Notes: generated by a model from the sequence alone, not told the origin. Counted from the first letter of the stretch, positions 8,558-17,381 are shown. The stretch: 54,542 nucleotides of DNA from Paracoccaceae bacterium (GCA_013139635.1 WTAL01000162.1:1-54542), one strand, 5' to 3'. Made by a program: numbers and translations.

Positions 8558-9001
8558 ATGCGATACCTTATGCTTATCTTAATGCTGGCCAGCCCTGCAA
8601 TGGCAGTTGAACCTTCGGAAATGCTGGATGACCCCGCGCTGGAAGCCCGCGCGCGGGTGATTTCCAAAGAGCTACGCTGCGTGGTCTGCCAAAACGAAAA
8701 CATCGACGATTCTAACGCTGGCATTGCGGCAGACCTGCGGGTGCTGGTGCGGGAGCGGCTCGTTGAGGGGGATACCAACGAAGAAACCATGCAGTATATC
8801 GTTGATCGCTACGGCGAATATGTGCTGCTAAAGCCTACGTTTTTTGGCAGCAACATGATCTTGTGGCTGATGGGGCCGTTTTTGCTTTTGGTAGGCGGGC
8901 TTGGCGCAGTGGTGTTTATTCGTGGGCATGCGAAGCAAGAGCCCGAAGAGGGCCTAAGCACCGAAGAGCAAGAAAAATTAGCAAGATTGCTACAGGATTA
9001 A
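8558..9001 (+). CDS. ccmH: Cytochrome c maturation thioredoxin-fold protein CcmH
   Basis: 147 aa. It has a cleaved signal peptide (MRYLMLILMLASPAMA), a periplasmic domain with the redox motif LRCVVCQN (about residue 40) and a C-terminal membrane anchor (about residues 103-123). It keeps apocytochrome cysteines reduced and presents them to CcmF. A longer frame from 8462 overlaps ccmF and lacks the signal peptide, so 8558 is the start. No ccmI follows, which is common in this group, where it lies elsewhere. Confidence 0.93.
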   Translation: MRYLMLILMLASPAMAVEPSEMLDDPALEARARVISKELRCVVCQNENIDDSNAGIAADLRVLVRERLVEGDTNEETMQYIVDRYGEYVLLKPTFFGSNMILWLMGPFLLLVGGLGAVVFIRGHAKQEPEEGLSTEEQEKLARLLQD

Positions 9002-9023
9002 CCCCACGTTCGGGGTTTTCCTC
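9000..9023 (+). terminator. Putative terminator after ccmH
   Basis: A 6-bp stem (AACCCC, GGGGTT) with loop ACGTTC overlaps the ccmH stop codon and is followed by TTCCTCTT. It is short but well placed between ccmH and the separately transcribed crotonase gene. Confidence 0.6.
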
Positions 9024-9067
9024 TTGCTCGTTTGCGCATAGGCTGACCAAAAGGTCAGGAGAACACC

Positions 9068-9844
9068 ATGCAATACGAAACCATCCTTTATGATGTTACC
9101 AATGACATTGTGAAAATCACGCTCAACCGCCCGCAGGTTATGAACGGGCTAAACGCGCAAATGCGGGTTGATTTGCTGCACGCGGTGCAGCACGCGCCGC
9201 TTGATGGGCGAGTGATTGTGTTTACCGGCGCGGGGCGCGGCTTTTGCTCGGGGCAAGACCTTGGCGACCGGGTAAATGCTGGTGATATCGACATGGAGCG
9301 CACGCTTCTGGAGGAATATGAGCCGCTGCTTAAGGCCATTTATGAGTGCCCGATTCCGACGATTGCCGCTATTAACGGCCCAGCGGCGGGGGCAGGGGCC
9401 AACTTAGCGCTGGCGGCGGATGTCGTGATTGCCACGCAATCCGCGTTTTTCATTCAGGCTTTTGCCCGCATTGGCCTACTGCCAGATGCGGGCGGCACCT
9501 ATTGGCTACCGCGCCAAATGGGCTTTGCCAAAGCCATGGGCGCGGCGCTTTTTGCCGATAAAATCACTGCCGAGCAAGCCGCTGACTGGGGAATGATCTG
9601 GGAAAGCGTGCCCGATGACGCCTTTGCTGCCACCATTGACGCCCGCGCTAGTAAGCTGGCTGCGGGCCCCACTAAGGCTTATAAATACATCAAACAAGCC
9701 ATGCGCGCCAGCTTTGATAACACGCTGGATGACCAGTTGGCGCTGGAGGCCAAGCTGCAAGGCAAAGCGGGCAAAACTCGTGATTTTACTGAGGGCGTGA
9801 TGGCCTTTATGGAAAAACGCCCGCCTAAATACGAAGGCAGATAA
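9068..9844 (+). CDS. Enoyl-CoA hydratase/isomerase family protein, PaaG-like
   Basis: 258 aa, the usual crotonase length. The first oxyanion-hole segment is GRGFCSGQDLGDR (about residues 57-69) and the second is INGPAAGAGANLALAADVV (about 99-117), followed by IGLLPDAGGTYWLPR. The GQDL-x-DR and LPDAGG signatures are closest to PaaG, the ring-epoxide isomerase of phenylacetyl-CoA degradation, but no other paa genes are nearby, so the substrate is uncertain. It has its own AGGAG ribosome site and sits between the ccm genes and glnE. It is certainly a crotonase-fold CoA enzyme; the PaaG subclass is likely but unproven. Confidence 0.82.
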   Translation: MQYETILYDVTNDIVKITLNRPQVMNGLNAQMRVDLLHAVQHAPLDGRVIVFTGAGRGFCSGQDLGDRVNAGDIDMERTLLEEYEPLLKAIYECPIPTIAAINGPAAGAGANLALAADVVIATQSAFFIQAFARIGLLPDAGGTYWLPRQMGFAKAMGAALFADKITAEQAADWGMIWESVPDDAFAATIDARASKLAAGPTKAYKYIKQAMRASFDNTLDDQLALEAKLQGKAGKTRDFTEGVMAFMEKRPPKYEGR

Positions 9845-9845
9845 T

Positions 9846-12602
9846 ATGCGCCTAAGTCAGGTGCAAACAGCGCCCAAGCCCTTTGACCCCGTACGCGGGG
9901 CAGAGGCGCGCGCGCTTTTTGCGGGGCTGCCTGAGAGGCTGCTTGACCTGATCGAAGGCGTGGCGGGGGGCAGCGCCTATTTGAGCGCATCAATCCAGCG
10001 GGAATCTGACTGGTTGAAGCAGGTTTCTGACGCGCCGCTTGAGGACAGCTTTGCCGCGCTGCTTCACTTTGAAGCCACCAGTTTTCAAGCCCTTTCTGAT
10101 AGTCTGCGCATTGCTAAACGGCGCGGGGCCTTGCTGATTGCGCTGGCAGATATCGGCGGGTTATGGCAACTGGAGCAGGTGACGGACGCGCTGACGCAGC
10201 TCGCGGATACAGCGGTAAATACTGGATTGCAGTTTCTAGTAGAGGCCGAAGTGACGCGAGGAAAGCTGGATGCTGACCCGAAGGAGGCCGCAGGCATGTT
10301 TGCCCTCGCCATGGGTAAAATGGGCGCTTACGAGCTGAATTATTCCTCCGACATAGACCTGATTATCCTATTTGATGAGACCCGCCACCCAGCTGAAAAC
10401 TGGGGCAATTTGCGCGCTGCCTTCATCCGCATTACCAAGCGCCTGATCAAGCTTCTGAGCGAAAACACCGCGCAGGGCTATGTTTTCAGGACGGACCTAC
10501 GCTTGCGCCCAGATGCCTCGGTGACCCCGGTTTGCATAGCTACCGAACCCGCTGAAAACTACTATGAAAGCCTTGGGCGCACATGGGAGCGGGCGGCCTT
10601 TATCAAGGCGCGGGCTTGTGCGGGTGCCATTGGCGCTGGTGATGCCTTTTTACAGCGGTTGGAGCCCTTTATCTGGCGGCGCTATCTGGATTATGCAGCG
10701 ATTGAGGATGCCCACGATATGCGCCTGCGCATTCGGGACCACAAAGGCCTGCATGGGCCGCTGCGGGCGGCGGGGCATGATATGAAGCTAGGGCAGGGCG
10801 GCATTCGAGAGATCGAGTTTTTTGCCCAGACCCAGCAGATAATACTTGGCGGTAAAGACCGTGGCCTACGCATGCGCGGCACGCTAGAGGCGCTAGATGC
10901 GCTGGCAAATAAAGGGTTTGTGCCCAAATCTGCGGCAAAGGAATTAAAAGAAGCTTATATTGAGCATCGCATATTAGAGCACCGAATTCAGATGCTTGAT
11001 GACGCGCAAACCCACAAAATTTCTACGGATGATACCAAGCGGCAGCAGTTAGCCATGCTTTGCGGCTATGGTTCACTTGCTGAGTTTGAGGCCACAACCA
11101 TTGCACGCCTTGAGCGGGTTCACCAAATTACCGAAGCCTTTTTCAATGATGATTCTAAGACAGATGCGGCAGAGCTTACGTGGAGCGCCCCCGAGCGGGC
11201 GGCTGAAATAACCGAAGGTTGGCTAACGTATCCGGCGCTTCGCTCTGATCGCGCGCGCCGGATATTTAGCCAGCTAAAGCCGCAAATTCTAACCAGCCTG
11301 TGCAAGGCCCAGAACCCCGACGAAGCGCTTATTCAGTTTGATAAATTTCTGCGCGGCCTGCCCTCGGGCGTGCAAGTGTTTTCGCTGTTTAAAGCCAATC
11401 CGGGCCTGTTGGAAATGCTGATAGATATCTGCACTATGGCGCCAGATTTAGCGCGTTACCTCGGGCAAAACCCGCGGGTGCTTGAGGCTGTGATTTCCGC
11501 TGAATTTTTCACGGAAATGCCCGCGATTGAAGTGCTCAAGGCTGAGTTGGCGGCGGAAATAACCCATTGCGCAGACTATGAGCAACAGCTGGATGCGGCC
11601 CGCATTTGGGCGCAAGAGCAGCGCTTTAGGGTCGGGGTGCATCTGCTGCGCGGCATTGCGGATGCAAGCGAAACCGCGCTGGCCTATTCCAACATTGCCG
11701 AAGCTTGCGTGGCTGGGCTTTTCGTGGCTGCCATGCAGCAATTTAGCCTGCGCCACGGCCCGCCTCCGGGCAAAGGTGCTGCTGTTATTGCCATGGGCAA
11801 GCTTGGCTCGCGCGAAATGACGGTCTCGTCTGACCTCGATTTGATTGTGGTTTATGATGCTGACGGGGTAGCGGCCTCAGACGGTAAGCGCCCCTTGCCG
11901 GTGCAAACCTACTATGCGCGTTTCACCCAAGCGCTGGTGTCGGCCCTTACCGTTTCCACCTCAAAAGGCGGGCTTTATGAGGTGGATATGCGGCTGCGGC
12001 CCTCTGGGCGGCAAGGTCCAGTGGCGACCTCGCTTAGCGCCTTTGAAAGCTACCAAAAAAATGAAGCGTGGGTGTGGGAACACATGGCGCTTTTGCGTAG
12101 CCGCGTGGTGGCAGGGCCGGTGGCCAATGTGGTGCAGGCTGCAGTTTCGGATGTGCTGAATACGGCGCAAACCGCGGATAAGGTGCTGCAAAGTTTGAAA
12201 GAAATGCGGGTGCGCTTGGCTGAGGCCAAAAGCAATAGCAACGTTTGGGATGTGAAAAACGGCGCGGGCGGGCTGATGGATGTAGAGCTTTTATTGCAAG
12301 CCGGCGGGCTGCTTAAAGGCGTGAATCCGGGCCTTCCGGCGCATGATCTGGCGAATTGTGGCTGGCTGACCCCTAATGAAGCCGCGCCAGTTAAGGCGGC
12401 GCTTAGTCTTTACCAAAAGGTGCAGCAGGTTAGCCGTTTGGCAGTGCAGGGCCAGTTTGACCCCGCAATTTCCGGCACAGGTGCGGCCCAGCTTTTGGCA
12501 CGCACTTGCGGTTTTGAGCACATTGCAGAAATTGAAAAGGCGCTTGACGCCACCCGCGATGCAATGGCAGATTTGATTGAACACAAGCTTTCAGGGCGTT
12601 AA
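9846..12602 (+). CDS. glnE: Bifunctional glutamine synthetase adenylyltransferase/deadenylase
   Basis: 918 aa with two nucleotidyltransferase domains. The N-terminal (deadenylating) one has MGKMGAYELNYSSDIDLI (about residues 157-174) and the C-terminal (adenylylating) one MGKLGSREMTVSSDLDLI (about 650-667); each supplies the acidic metal-binding pair. Helical regulatory regions lie between and after. GlnE switches glutamine synthetase off and on under control of PII (GlnB) and glutamine. It starts 2 bp after the crotonase gene and abuts a small conserved ORF. The ntr regulators about 20 kb away belong to the same nitrogen circuit. Confidence 0.95.
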   Translation: MRLSQVQTAPKPFDPVRGAEARALFAGLPERLLDLIEGVAGGSAYLSASIQRESDWLKQVSDAPLEDSFAALLHFEATSFQALSDSLRIAKRRGALLIALADIGGLWQLEQVTDALTQLADTAVNTGLQFLVEAEVTRGKLDADPKEAAGMFALAMGKMGAYELNYSSDIDLIILFDETRHPAENWGNLRAAFIRITKRLIKLLSENTAQGYVFRTDLRLRPDASVTPVCIATEPAENYYESLGRTWERAAFIKARACAGAIGAGDAFLQRLEPFIWRRYLDYAAIEDAHDMRLRIRDHKGLHGPLRAAGHDMKLGQGGIREIEFFAQTQQIILGGKDRGLRMRGTLEALDALANKGFVPKSAAKELKEAYIEHRILEHRIQMLDDAQTHKISTDDTKRQQLAMLCGYGSLAEFEATTIARLERVHQITEAFFNDDSKTDAAELTWSAPERAAEITEGWLTYPALRSDRARRIFSQLKPQILTSLCKAQNPDEALIQFDKFLRGLPSGVQVFSLFKANPGLLEMLIDICTMAPDLARYLGQNPRVLEAVISAEFFTEMPAIEVLKAELAAEITHCADYEQQLDAARIWAQEQRFRVGVHLLRGIADASETALAYSNIAEACVAGLFVAAMQQFSLRHGPPPGKGAAVIAMGKLGSREMTVSSDLDLIVVYDADGVAASDGKRPLPVQTYYARFTQALVSALTVSTSKGGLYEVDMRLRPSGRQGPVATSLSAFESYQKNEAWVWEHMALLRSRVVAGPVANVVQAAVSDVLNTAQTADKVLQSLKEMRVRLAEAKSNSNVWDVKNGAGGLMDVELLLQAGGLLKGVNPGLPAHDLANCGWLTPNEAAPVKAALSLYQKVQQVSRLAVQGQFDPAISGTGAAQLLARTCGFEHIAEIEKALDATRDAMADLIEHKLSGR

Positions 12603-12860
12603 ATGAACAATTCCTCCCTCGACCCGCGCGGCGTTATCGCTGACGCATATAAGATCGAAGGCATTTCTGCGCCGGAATGCCGCTCTATCTTTCTGGATTG
12701 GGCGTTAGAGCCCCGCGACGCTTCTGATCTGCGACAGGCCGCAAGTACGTTGGCGGCACAATATGCTGAATTCCCCGCGCATCCGATGACCTCAATTCTT
12801 AATGAGGCCACCGTTGAGCTTTCATCCGCCCCAAAGCGGCGTGGCGGGCGGCGTGGCTAG
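12603..12860 (+). CDS. Small conserved-looking protein downstream of glnE
   Basis: 85 aa, ATG directly adjacent to the glnE stop, so probably translated from the glnE message. The sequence is acidic in the middle with a basic Arg/Gly tail (KRRGGRRG), and a helical core DWALEPRDASDLRQAASTLAAQYAEF. I do not recognise a family. Its stop overlaps the convergent end of the M20 pseudogene by a few bases. The coding call rests on position and codon use typical of its neighbours. Confidence 0.6.
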   Translation: MNNSSLDPRGVIADAYKIEGISAPECRSIFLDWALEPRDASDLRQAASTLAAQYAEFPAHPMTSILNEATVELSSAPKRRGGRRG

Positions 12861-14127
12861 CTAGTAGCCAGCGCGTGCAGCACCCGCGCCCATGAGCGCG
12901 CGCCTTTTTGAAAGCTCGTCAGGCTATACTTTTCATTTGGTGAATGGATTTGGTCATCCTCAAGGCCAAAACCGATCAGCATAGAATTCATCCCTAAATA
13001 TTCCTGAAAATGCCCGACAATCGGGATGGAACCACCGCAGCCGATAAACACCGCCTCTTTCGGCCACTCATCACTGAGGGCTTGCCTTGCGGCGGTAAAA
13101 TAAGGTGCATCAATCGGCATATTTGTGGCCCCCGCGCCGTCTTTTGCCCGATAAGAAATTGTGCAATCAGGCGGCAGGCCATCTTCAAGATAGGCTCTAA
13201 ACGTATTTTGAATGGCCTCGGGGTCTTGCGCGCCAACCAGCCGGAAGCTCACCTTGGCGCTGGCTTCCGCAGGCAGCACGGTTTTAAAACCAGCCCCCGT
13301 ATAACCGCCCCAAACACCGTTAATATCGCAGCTTGGCCGCGCCCAGATCTGCTCAAGCGCCGTGAAGGCCTGCTCACCTGCGGGGTGGCTCAAATCCACA
13401 TCTCCGAGGAAATTTTCAACCTTGAAATTCAGGCTTTCCCACTGGTCTTTTATCGCGTTGGAAACCGGCGCCACACCGTCATAAAAGCCCTCAAGCGTGA
13501 TGCGGCCTTCATCATCATGCAACCCGGCCAGTAGCTTGGCCATTACGCGGTTTGGGTTGATCGCAGGGCCGCCATACATGCCGGAATGTAGGTCTCTGCT
13601 AGCCGCATGGATGGTGAAATCTTCGGCGACCATGCCACGCAGCATGGTGGTAATGGCGGGTGTTTCGGCGTCCCACATGCCGGTATCACACACCAGCGCG
13701 TAGTCGGCCCGCAGCTCGTTGGCGTTGTCTTTCAGGAACGGGATCAGCGAAGGCGAACCGGATTCCTCTTCGCCCTCCAGCAGAATGGTAATACCGCAGG
13801 GCAGGGTGCCATTCACCGCCTTAAAGGCGCGGCAGGCCTCGATAAAGGTCATCAGCTGGCCTTTATCATCAGAGGCCCCGCGGGCGCGAATAACGGTACC
13901 GTTGGGGGTTTCCTCCAGCGCTGGCTCAAAGGGTGGGCGGTTGTATCGCGCCATGAGGCCGCAAATCCGATGTTTTCAAGGTCTTTCACCAGCCAGTCGG
14001 CGGCGTCTTTACAGGCGCTTTTATAGGCGGGGTCGGTGGAAACGCTTTCAATGCGGAGGAGGGCGAACTGGCGCTTGATGGCACCGTCGCGGTCTGCATC
14101 AAGGTGGTTAAGGATTTGGTCAGGCAT
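12857..14127 (-). pseudogene. M20-family dipeptidase, broken by internal deletion with frameshift
   Basis: Two overlapping frames make one broken gene. The 5' part (14127 to about 13930) encodes the normal N-terminus MPDQILNHLDADRDGAIKRQ through SWRDTTAHP. The 3' part (frame ending at 12857) resumes at PPFEPALEETPNGTVIRARG and continues to a normal C-terminus with GASDDKGQ, EGEEESGS and CDTGMWDAETP. In M20 dipeptidases roughly 35-45 residues, including the zinc-ligand motif GHYDVQP, lie between these blocks; they are missing and the frame shifts at the junction near 13935-13945. The missing histidine makes activity unlikely. A start at 13954 in the second frame would give only a truncated product. 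The original role would be hydrolysis of dipeptides or related amides. Confidence 0.85.
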
Positions 14128-14139
14128 AGGTGCTTCGTC

Positions 14140-14166
14140 AAAAAGGGCGCTCGAAGTGAGCGCCCT
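14140..14166 (-). terminator. Rho-independent terminator for the secreted-protein gene
   Basis: On the minus strand a perfect 9-bp stem (14144-14152 with 14158-14166, loop 5 nt) is followed by five T. It lies just downstream of the gene ending at 14178 and upstream of the M20 pseudogene. Confidence 0.85.
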
Positions 14167-14177
14167 GAAAAAGGTGT

Positions 14178-14735
14178 CTAGTTAAACGGGTCGTTGCTTC
14201 GGAACCCGCTAAATATTCGCCGCTCACAGGCGCGATGCTGGTTCAGGGTGGCCGATGTGCCGCGCAGGGAAAAACGCGCAATTTCATTGCCACGGTCATT
14301 GCGCAAGTAAAGCGTATTGCCGCGGGCAACTTCATTAAAGAACCGGCTTAGCCCATTGTTTGGCGGCGTGACAATTGTGCGGATTTTATTGCTCCACTTC
14401 GTGCCAGAAATATTCCACGGCCCGCGCCGATCTATCTCGACCACAAAATCCTGGCCCAGCTCTTCCAAACCAAAATCCCAGCCCTCATTTTCAAACTGGA
14501 TCACATAATCGCCGGTGCTTAGGGTAAACATGTTAAAAACATAGCTATCACCGTTCACCGTCCGGCTTTCGCAGCTACGAGAATCATCTGGGTGCTGATT
14601 GAGATCCAAACGCCAATAACCACGCGAATAAAGCGTATCATAAGATGAATACTCATCCCATGTGCCGGATTGCGCAGCACTTGTAAGCACAGTAAGCGCT
14701 AATGCCGCGCTGGTGAGGGTTTTGAGAAATGACAT
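14178..14735 (-). CDS. Secreted protein of unknown function
   Basis: 185 aa starting at MSFLKTLTSAALALTVLTSAAQS, a clear signal peptide with cleavage near AQS-GTW. An open frame continues upstream to 14915 but overlaps the AraC gene and lacks a secretion signal; AGAGG lies before the chosen ATG. The mature part is beta-rich with two cysteines (SRSCESR, HRACERR) that may pair, and contains repeated W/Y motifs (SRGYWRLDL, DRRGPWNISG). I do not recognise the family. It is followed by a strong terminator and preceded by a same-strand AraC-type regulator, which could control it. Confidence 0.65.
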   Translation of the reverse strand: MSFLKTLTSAALALTVLTSAAQSGTWDEYSSYDTLYSRGYWRLDLNQHPDDSRSCESRTVNGDSYVFNMFTLSTGDYVIQFENEGWDFGLEELGQDFVVEIDRRGPWNISGTKWSNKIRTIVTPPNNGLSRFFNEVARGNTLYLRNDRGNEIARFSLRGTSATLNQHRACERRIFSGFRSNDPFN

Positions 14736-14811
14736 GTGGACCTCTGCATAAATAAAATTGGATACCCAAATTAAACATCGAAAGGCATCGCAGGTCAAGA
14801 AGGCTAGCGTG

Positions 14812-15690
14812 TTAGCGCATAGATGTTTTTCTGAATGATTTGGGGGAATGCCCGTAGGTTTCGGAAAAAACGCGTGAAAAATATGCAGCGGAGGTAAAGC
14901 CAAGGTCTTTAGCAATTAATCCAATTTTTGCATCGGTTTCTTTAAGCAAATACCGCGCTTCTTCCATGGTTTTTTCACGAATGAATTTGGTGGCTGGCTT
15001 GCCCGCTGTTTCACGGCAAACGCGCGTAAGGTGCGTGGTGGTGACCCCAAGATTGGCCGCGTAATCCCGCACGGTATCATGGCTGGCATAACGTGTGTTT
15101 AAGCGGGAAACAAAGCGGCGCATCAGGCGGCGCTTAGCGCTGTCGGTTTCCAGGTCTTTGCGGTTTTTACTGGTATCAATCCGGTTGAAAAGCACGGCCA
15201 AAAGGCCCACGGAATAGATAAGCGCCGTGCCACGCATTTCCTCTTTGTTCATAAATTCTTCCTGCACCGCAGAAAAAGCGTTGCTAAGCTGGCGCTGGTT
15301 AAGCGGCTTAAGCACAGAGGTAAGGAGTGGGGCCGTGGGGAGTGGCACGCGAAGCTTATCAGGAATGCAAACCTCCCAGCCAATCGTACCCGGCGAAAGT
15401 TCGAGGTGAAACAAGGTTTCTGATGGAATAAACATGGCAATATTGGAGCCAAACCCCTGCTGGGTGCTATCAATAAAAGCCCGCCCGCCACCACGGGTTA
15501 TCCATATGAGATGGTGGCTGCTGGCCATGCCGAGGTGGTCGTCATCACGCTTTAAGCGCGAACCACCCGTGAGCGCACGGCTGGTTATTCGGTTCCCGAG
15601 TATCTCGGGATCTGCTACTGGTTTACGCACGATGTCTGCCTCGTTTGATCTTTTTTCAACAAGAATCGAACATTTGCGAATCGAATGCAA
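14812..15690 (-). CDS. AraC-family transcriptional regulator
   Basis: 292 aa. The C-terminal about 95 residues carry the double helix-turn-helix of the AraC family: DTVRDYAANLGVTTTHLTRV and IGLIAKDLGFTSAAYFSRVF, ending in YGHSPKSFR. The N-terminal about 150 residues form a probable cupin-like sensing domain (SSHHLIWITRGGGRAFID, SNIAMFIPSETLFHLEL). The ligand is not evident. It sits between miaA and the secreted-protein gene on the same strand, with about 75 bp before the latter, so regulation of that gene is a reasonable but unproven guess. Confidence 0.88.
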   Translation of the reverse strand: MHSIRKCSILVEKRSNEADIVRKPVADPEILGNRITSRALTGGSRLKRDDDHLGMASSHHLIWITRGGGRAFIDSTQQGFGSNIAMFIPSETLFHLELSPGTIGWEVCIPDKLRVPLPTAPLLTSVLKPLNQRQLSNAFSAVQEEFMNKEEMRGTALIYSVGLLAVLFNRIDTSKNRKDLETDSAKRRLMRRFVSRLNTRYASHDTVRDYAANLGVTTTHLTRVCRETAGKPATKFIREKTMEEARYLLKETDAKIGLIAKDLGFTSAAYFSRVFSETYGHSPKSFRKTSMR

Positions 15691-15735
15691 GCTTTTTCTA
15701 TAAATTTTTTAGATTCAGGTTTTGAATCCAATACC

Positions 15736-16647
15736 TTAGCGCAGAATGGAGCCTATGACCTCGTCGAGGTTCGGAGCTTCTGACATATCAATGTGTTGCC
15801 AATCCCGCATTTTACTGCGGAACCACGTGCGCTGCCGCTTGGCAAATTGATGAGTTAGGGTTTTTGATTTAATTACAGCATCTTGCATGGTGGTCTTACC
15901 ATCAAGGGCCTTAATTATTTCGGTGGCCCCAATGGCTCTATTGGCAGGCAAGTTTGCATCAAAACCAGCAGACATCGCAGCTTCACATTCCGCAATTGCG
16001 CCAGATTCCATCATGGTATCAAATCGCGTATCAATTCGACAGTTGAGGTCATTTACCTGCCAATTCAAAAGGATAGGAACGGTTTCTTCAAGTGAAAGTA
16101 ACGAAGGGATAGGGCGCGCATGCCAGTAAGACAGCCCCTTTCCGGTAGCTTCCAAAACCTCCCAAGCACGTTGCAATCTTGCGGGGTTGTTTTGGTCAAG
16201 CTTGGCATAAGTTTCGGCATCCTTCGCCAAAAGCTGTGTTTGGAACCATGTTGCGCCATCGCCTAAGCGGTGCGCATCACCCGCGGCGCGAATATCGGCG
16301 GGGATAGGTGGGATTTCTGAAAGACCGTTAAGTAGAGCGCCAAAATACAAGCCTGTGCCGCCAATAATGACGGCAGGTTTCTCCGTGTTTTGCAAGATGT
16401 CGGTAACTTCTTTTATCCACGCACCAACCGAGTATTCGCTGGTTTCCTCAATATGGCCATACAAATGGTGCGGTGCCTGCGCCAGTTCCTCCTGACTTGG
16501 CCGCGCGGTTAGCACGCGCCATTTCGAGTAAACCTGCAGTGCATCCGCGTTAATGATAATGCCACCAATGCGCTCTGCGAACTTGATCGCAAGGCCGGTT
16601 TTCCCCGAGGCTGTGGCACCAGCAATAAGAACGGTACGCTTAGGCAT
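15736..16647 (-). CDS. miaA: tRNA dimethylallyltransferase
   Basis: 303 aa. It transfers the dimethylallyl group to A37 of tRNAs that read UNN codons. The P-loop is LIAGATASGKTGLA (residues 7-20), followed by NADALQVYSKWRVLTARPSQEE, GGTGLYFGALLNGLS, and the C-terminal Q-F-A-K-R-Q-R-T-W-F-R motif. DALQ replaces the more usual DSMQ, a conservative change. Its start is only 43 bp from the left dif-like site, and hflX lies just beyond the right one, so before the element inserted the order was hfq-hflX-dif-miaA, related to the miaA-hfq-hflX cluster of other Proteobacteria. Confidence 0.93.
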   Translation of the reverse strand: MPKRTVLIAGATASGKTGLAIKFAERIGGIIINADALQVYSKWRVLTARPSQEELAQAPHHLYGHIEETSEYSVGAWIKEVTDILQNTEKPAVIIGGTGLYFGALLNGLSEIPPIPADIRAAGDAHRLGDGATWFQTQLLAKDAETYAKLDQNNPARLQRAWEVLEATGKGLSYWHARPIPSLLSLEETVPILLNWQVNDLNCRIDTRFDTMMESGAIAECEAAMSAGFDANLPANRAIGATEIIKALDGKTTMQDAVIKSKTLTHQFAKRQRTWFRSKMRDWQHIDMSEAPNLDEVIGSILR

Positions 16648-16689
16648 TATTAGGAAATCCGTGATATACTAGGTTTAGGGTGTACATAT

Positions 16690-16717
16690 AAGTAACATAA
16701 TATCTATTATGCGCCGT
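16690..16717 (-). other. dif: Left dif-like site (attL, candidate functional dif)
   Basis: On the plus strand: XerD arm AAGTAACATAA (16690-16700), centre TATCTA (16701-16706), XerC arm TTATGCGCCGT (16707-16717). Read on the minus strand the XerC arm is ACGGCGCATAA and the XerD arm TTATGTTACTT, against E. coli GGTGCGCATAA and TTATGTTAAAT (8/11 and 9/11). It matches the right site at 24 of 28 positions in the same orientation. KOPS-like octamers change direction between 13,806 and 17,346, which brackets this copy, so it is the better candidate for the working chromosome dif. Confidence 0.88.
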
Positions 16718-16836
16718 AAACCACTTTGCCTTGCAAGCCCCCATTTGTTTCATCCTATGGCTTCGCACCATATTTAGAGGTTTTGCATATGTCAACAACT
16801 ATTGTCTACATTTGCAAAATGGCAATTGTCTACATT

Positions 16837-17226
16837 CTAGCGCTTACCAAGCCAGCCCGCAACATTGGGCAATTTCTTGCGGGCAAACGCCGCAGAGATC
16901 GAAGCCAGCAAGGCCCAAACATACCATTCCGGCACGGATTGAGCCAACACATCAAAGCCAGATTTCACGTAGCCTTGTAGCGCGGGGAAAAAGACCATAA
17001 ACAGCGGGATTGATAAAACCAAGGTCCAGTAATCATCCATCCATGTGTTTTTGCTGGCCATCGCGCCTTCCCAGTTGGCTTCGTTTTCCGCCGCCTTGGC
17101 CGCTACCTGCGCCTTGGCCGATAGTTCGGCCATTTCCAGATTGAACCGTTGCTCAGAACGCTTTGCGCGGCGCTCAAGCACACCATTAGCCATTGTGGCT
17201 ATGCTATTGAAAATACCCATTTTCAT
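16837..17226 (-). CDS. Phage holin-like membrane protein
   Basis: 129 aa. A charged, Ala-rich amphipathic N-terminal half (RRAKRSEQRFNLEMAELSAK) is followed by DDYWTLVLSIPLFMVFFPAL, a first membrane helix, and by PEWYVWALLASISAAFARKK, a second. The W-T-L-V-L-S-I-P and P-E-W-Y arrangement is typical of small phage holin-like proteins in marine phages, so a role in inner-membrane permeabilisation is likely. It is the last gene of the leftward virion operon. Its ATG overlaps the stop of the upstream small gene (ATGA). An alternative start is two codons later. Confidence 0.7.
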   Translation of the reverse strand: MKMGIFNSIATMANGVLERRAKRSEQRFNLEMAELSAKAQVAAKAAENEANWEGAMASKNTWMDDYWTLVLSIPLFMVFFPALQGYVKSGFDVLAQSVPEWYVWALLASISAAFARKKLPNVAGWLGKR

Positions 17227-17381
17227 ACTCCTAATTCCGTTTCGATTTTGGCAACTTTGACGGTCAAATCTGATACCGCACTAATGAGGCGGTCAAGTGT
17301 GCCTGTGATTCTGTGGTAGAGCGCTCCAATGGCCACAATCGCGGCCCCTGCCCCCAAAAACTCTTTAGCCAGCTCACCCAC
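17223..17381 (-). CDS. Small phage protein with N-terminal hydrophobic segment (GTG start)
   Basis: 52 aa: VGELAKEFLGAGAAIVAIGA then LYHRITGTLDRLISAVSDLT and VKVAKIETELGV. It begins with a GTG that overlaps the stop of the preceding gene (GTGGGTGA) and ends in an ATGA overlap with the holin-like gene, which is strong evidence of translational coupling in an otherwise compact operon. The sequence is a short hydrophobic helix followed by a heptad-like helical part. It could be a holin partner or spanin-like protein. No family is recognised. It fills what would otherwise be a 150-bp gap in the operon. Confidence 0.6.
   Translation of the reverse strand: MGELAKEFLGAGAAIVAIGALYHRITGTLDRLISAVSDLTVKVAKIETELGV

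Noticed and set aside
14736-14915. N-terminal extension of the secreted-protein frame
   Set aside because: It overlaps the end of the AraC gene and would bury the signal peptide; the internal ATG with a ribosome site is preferred.
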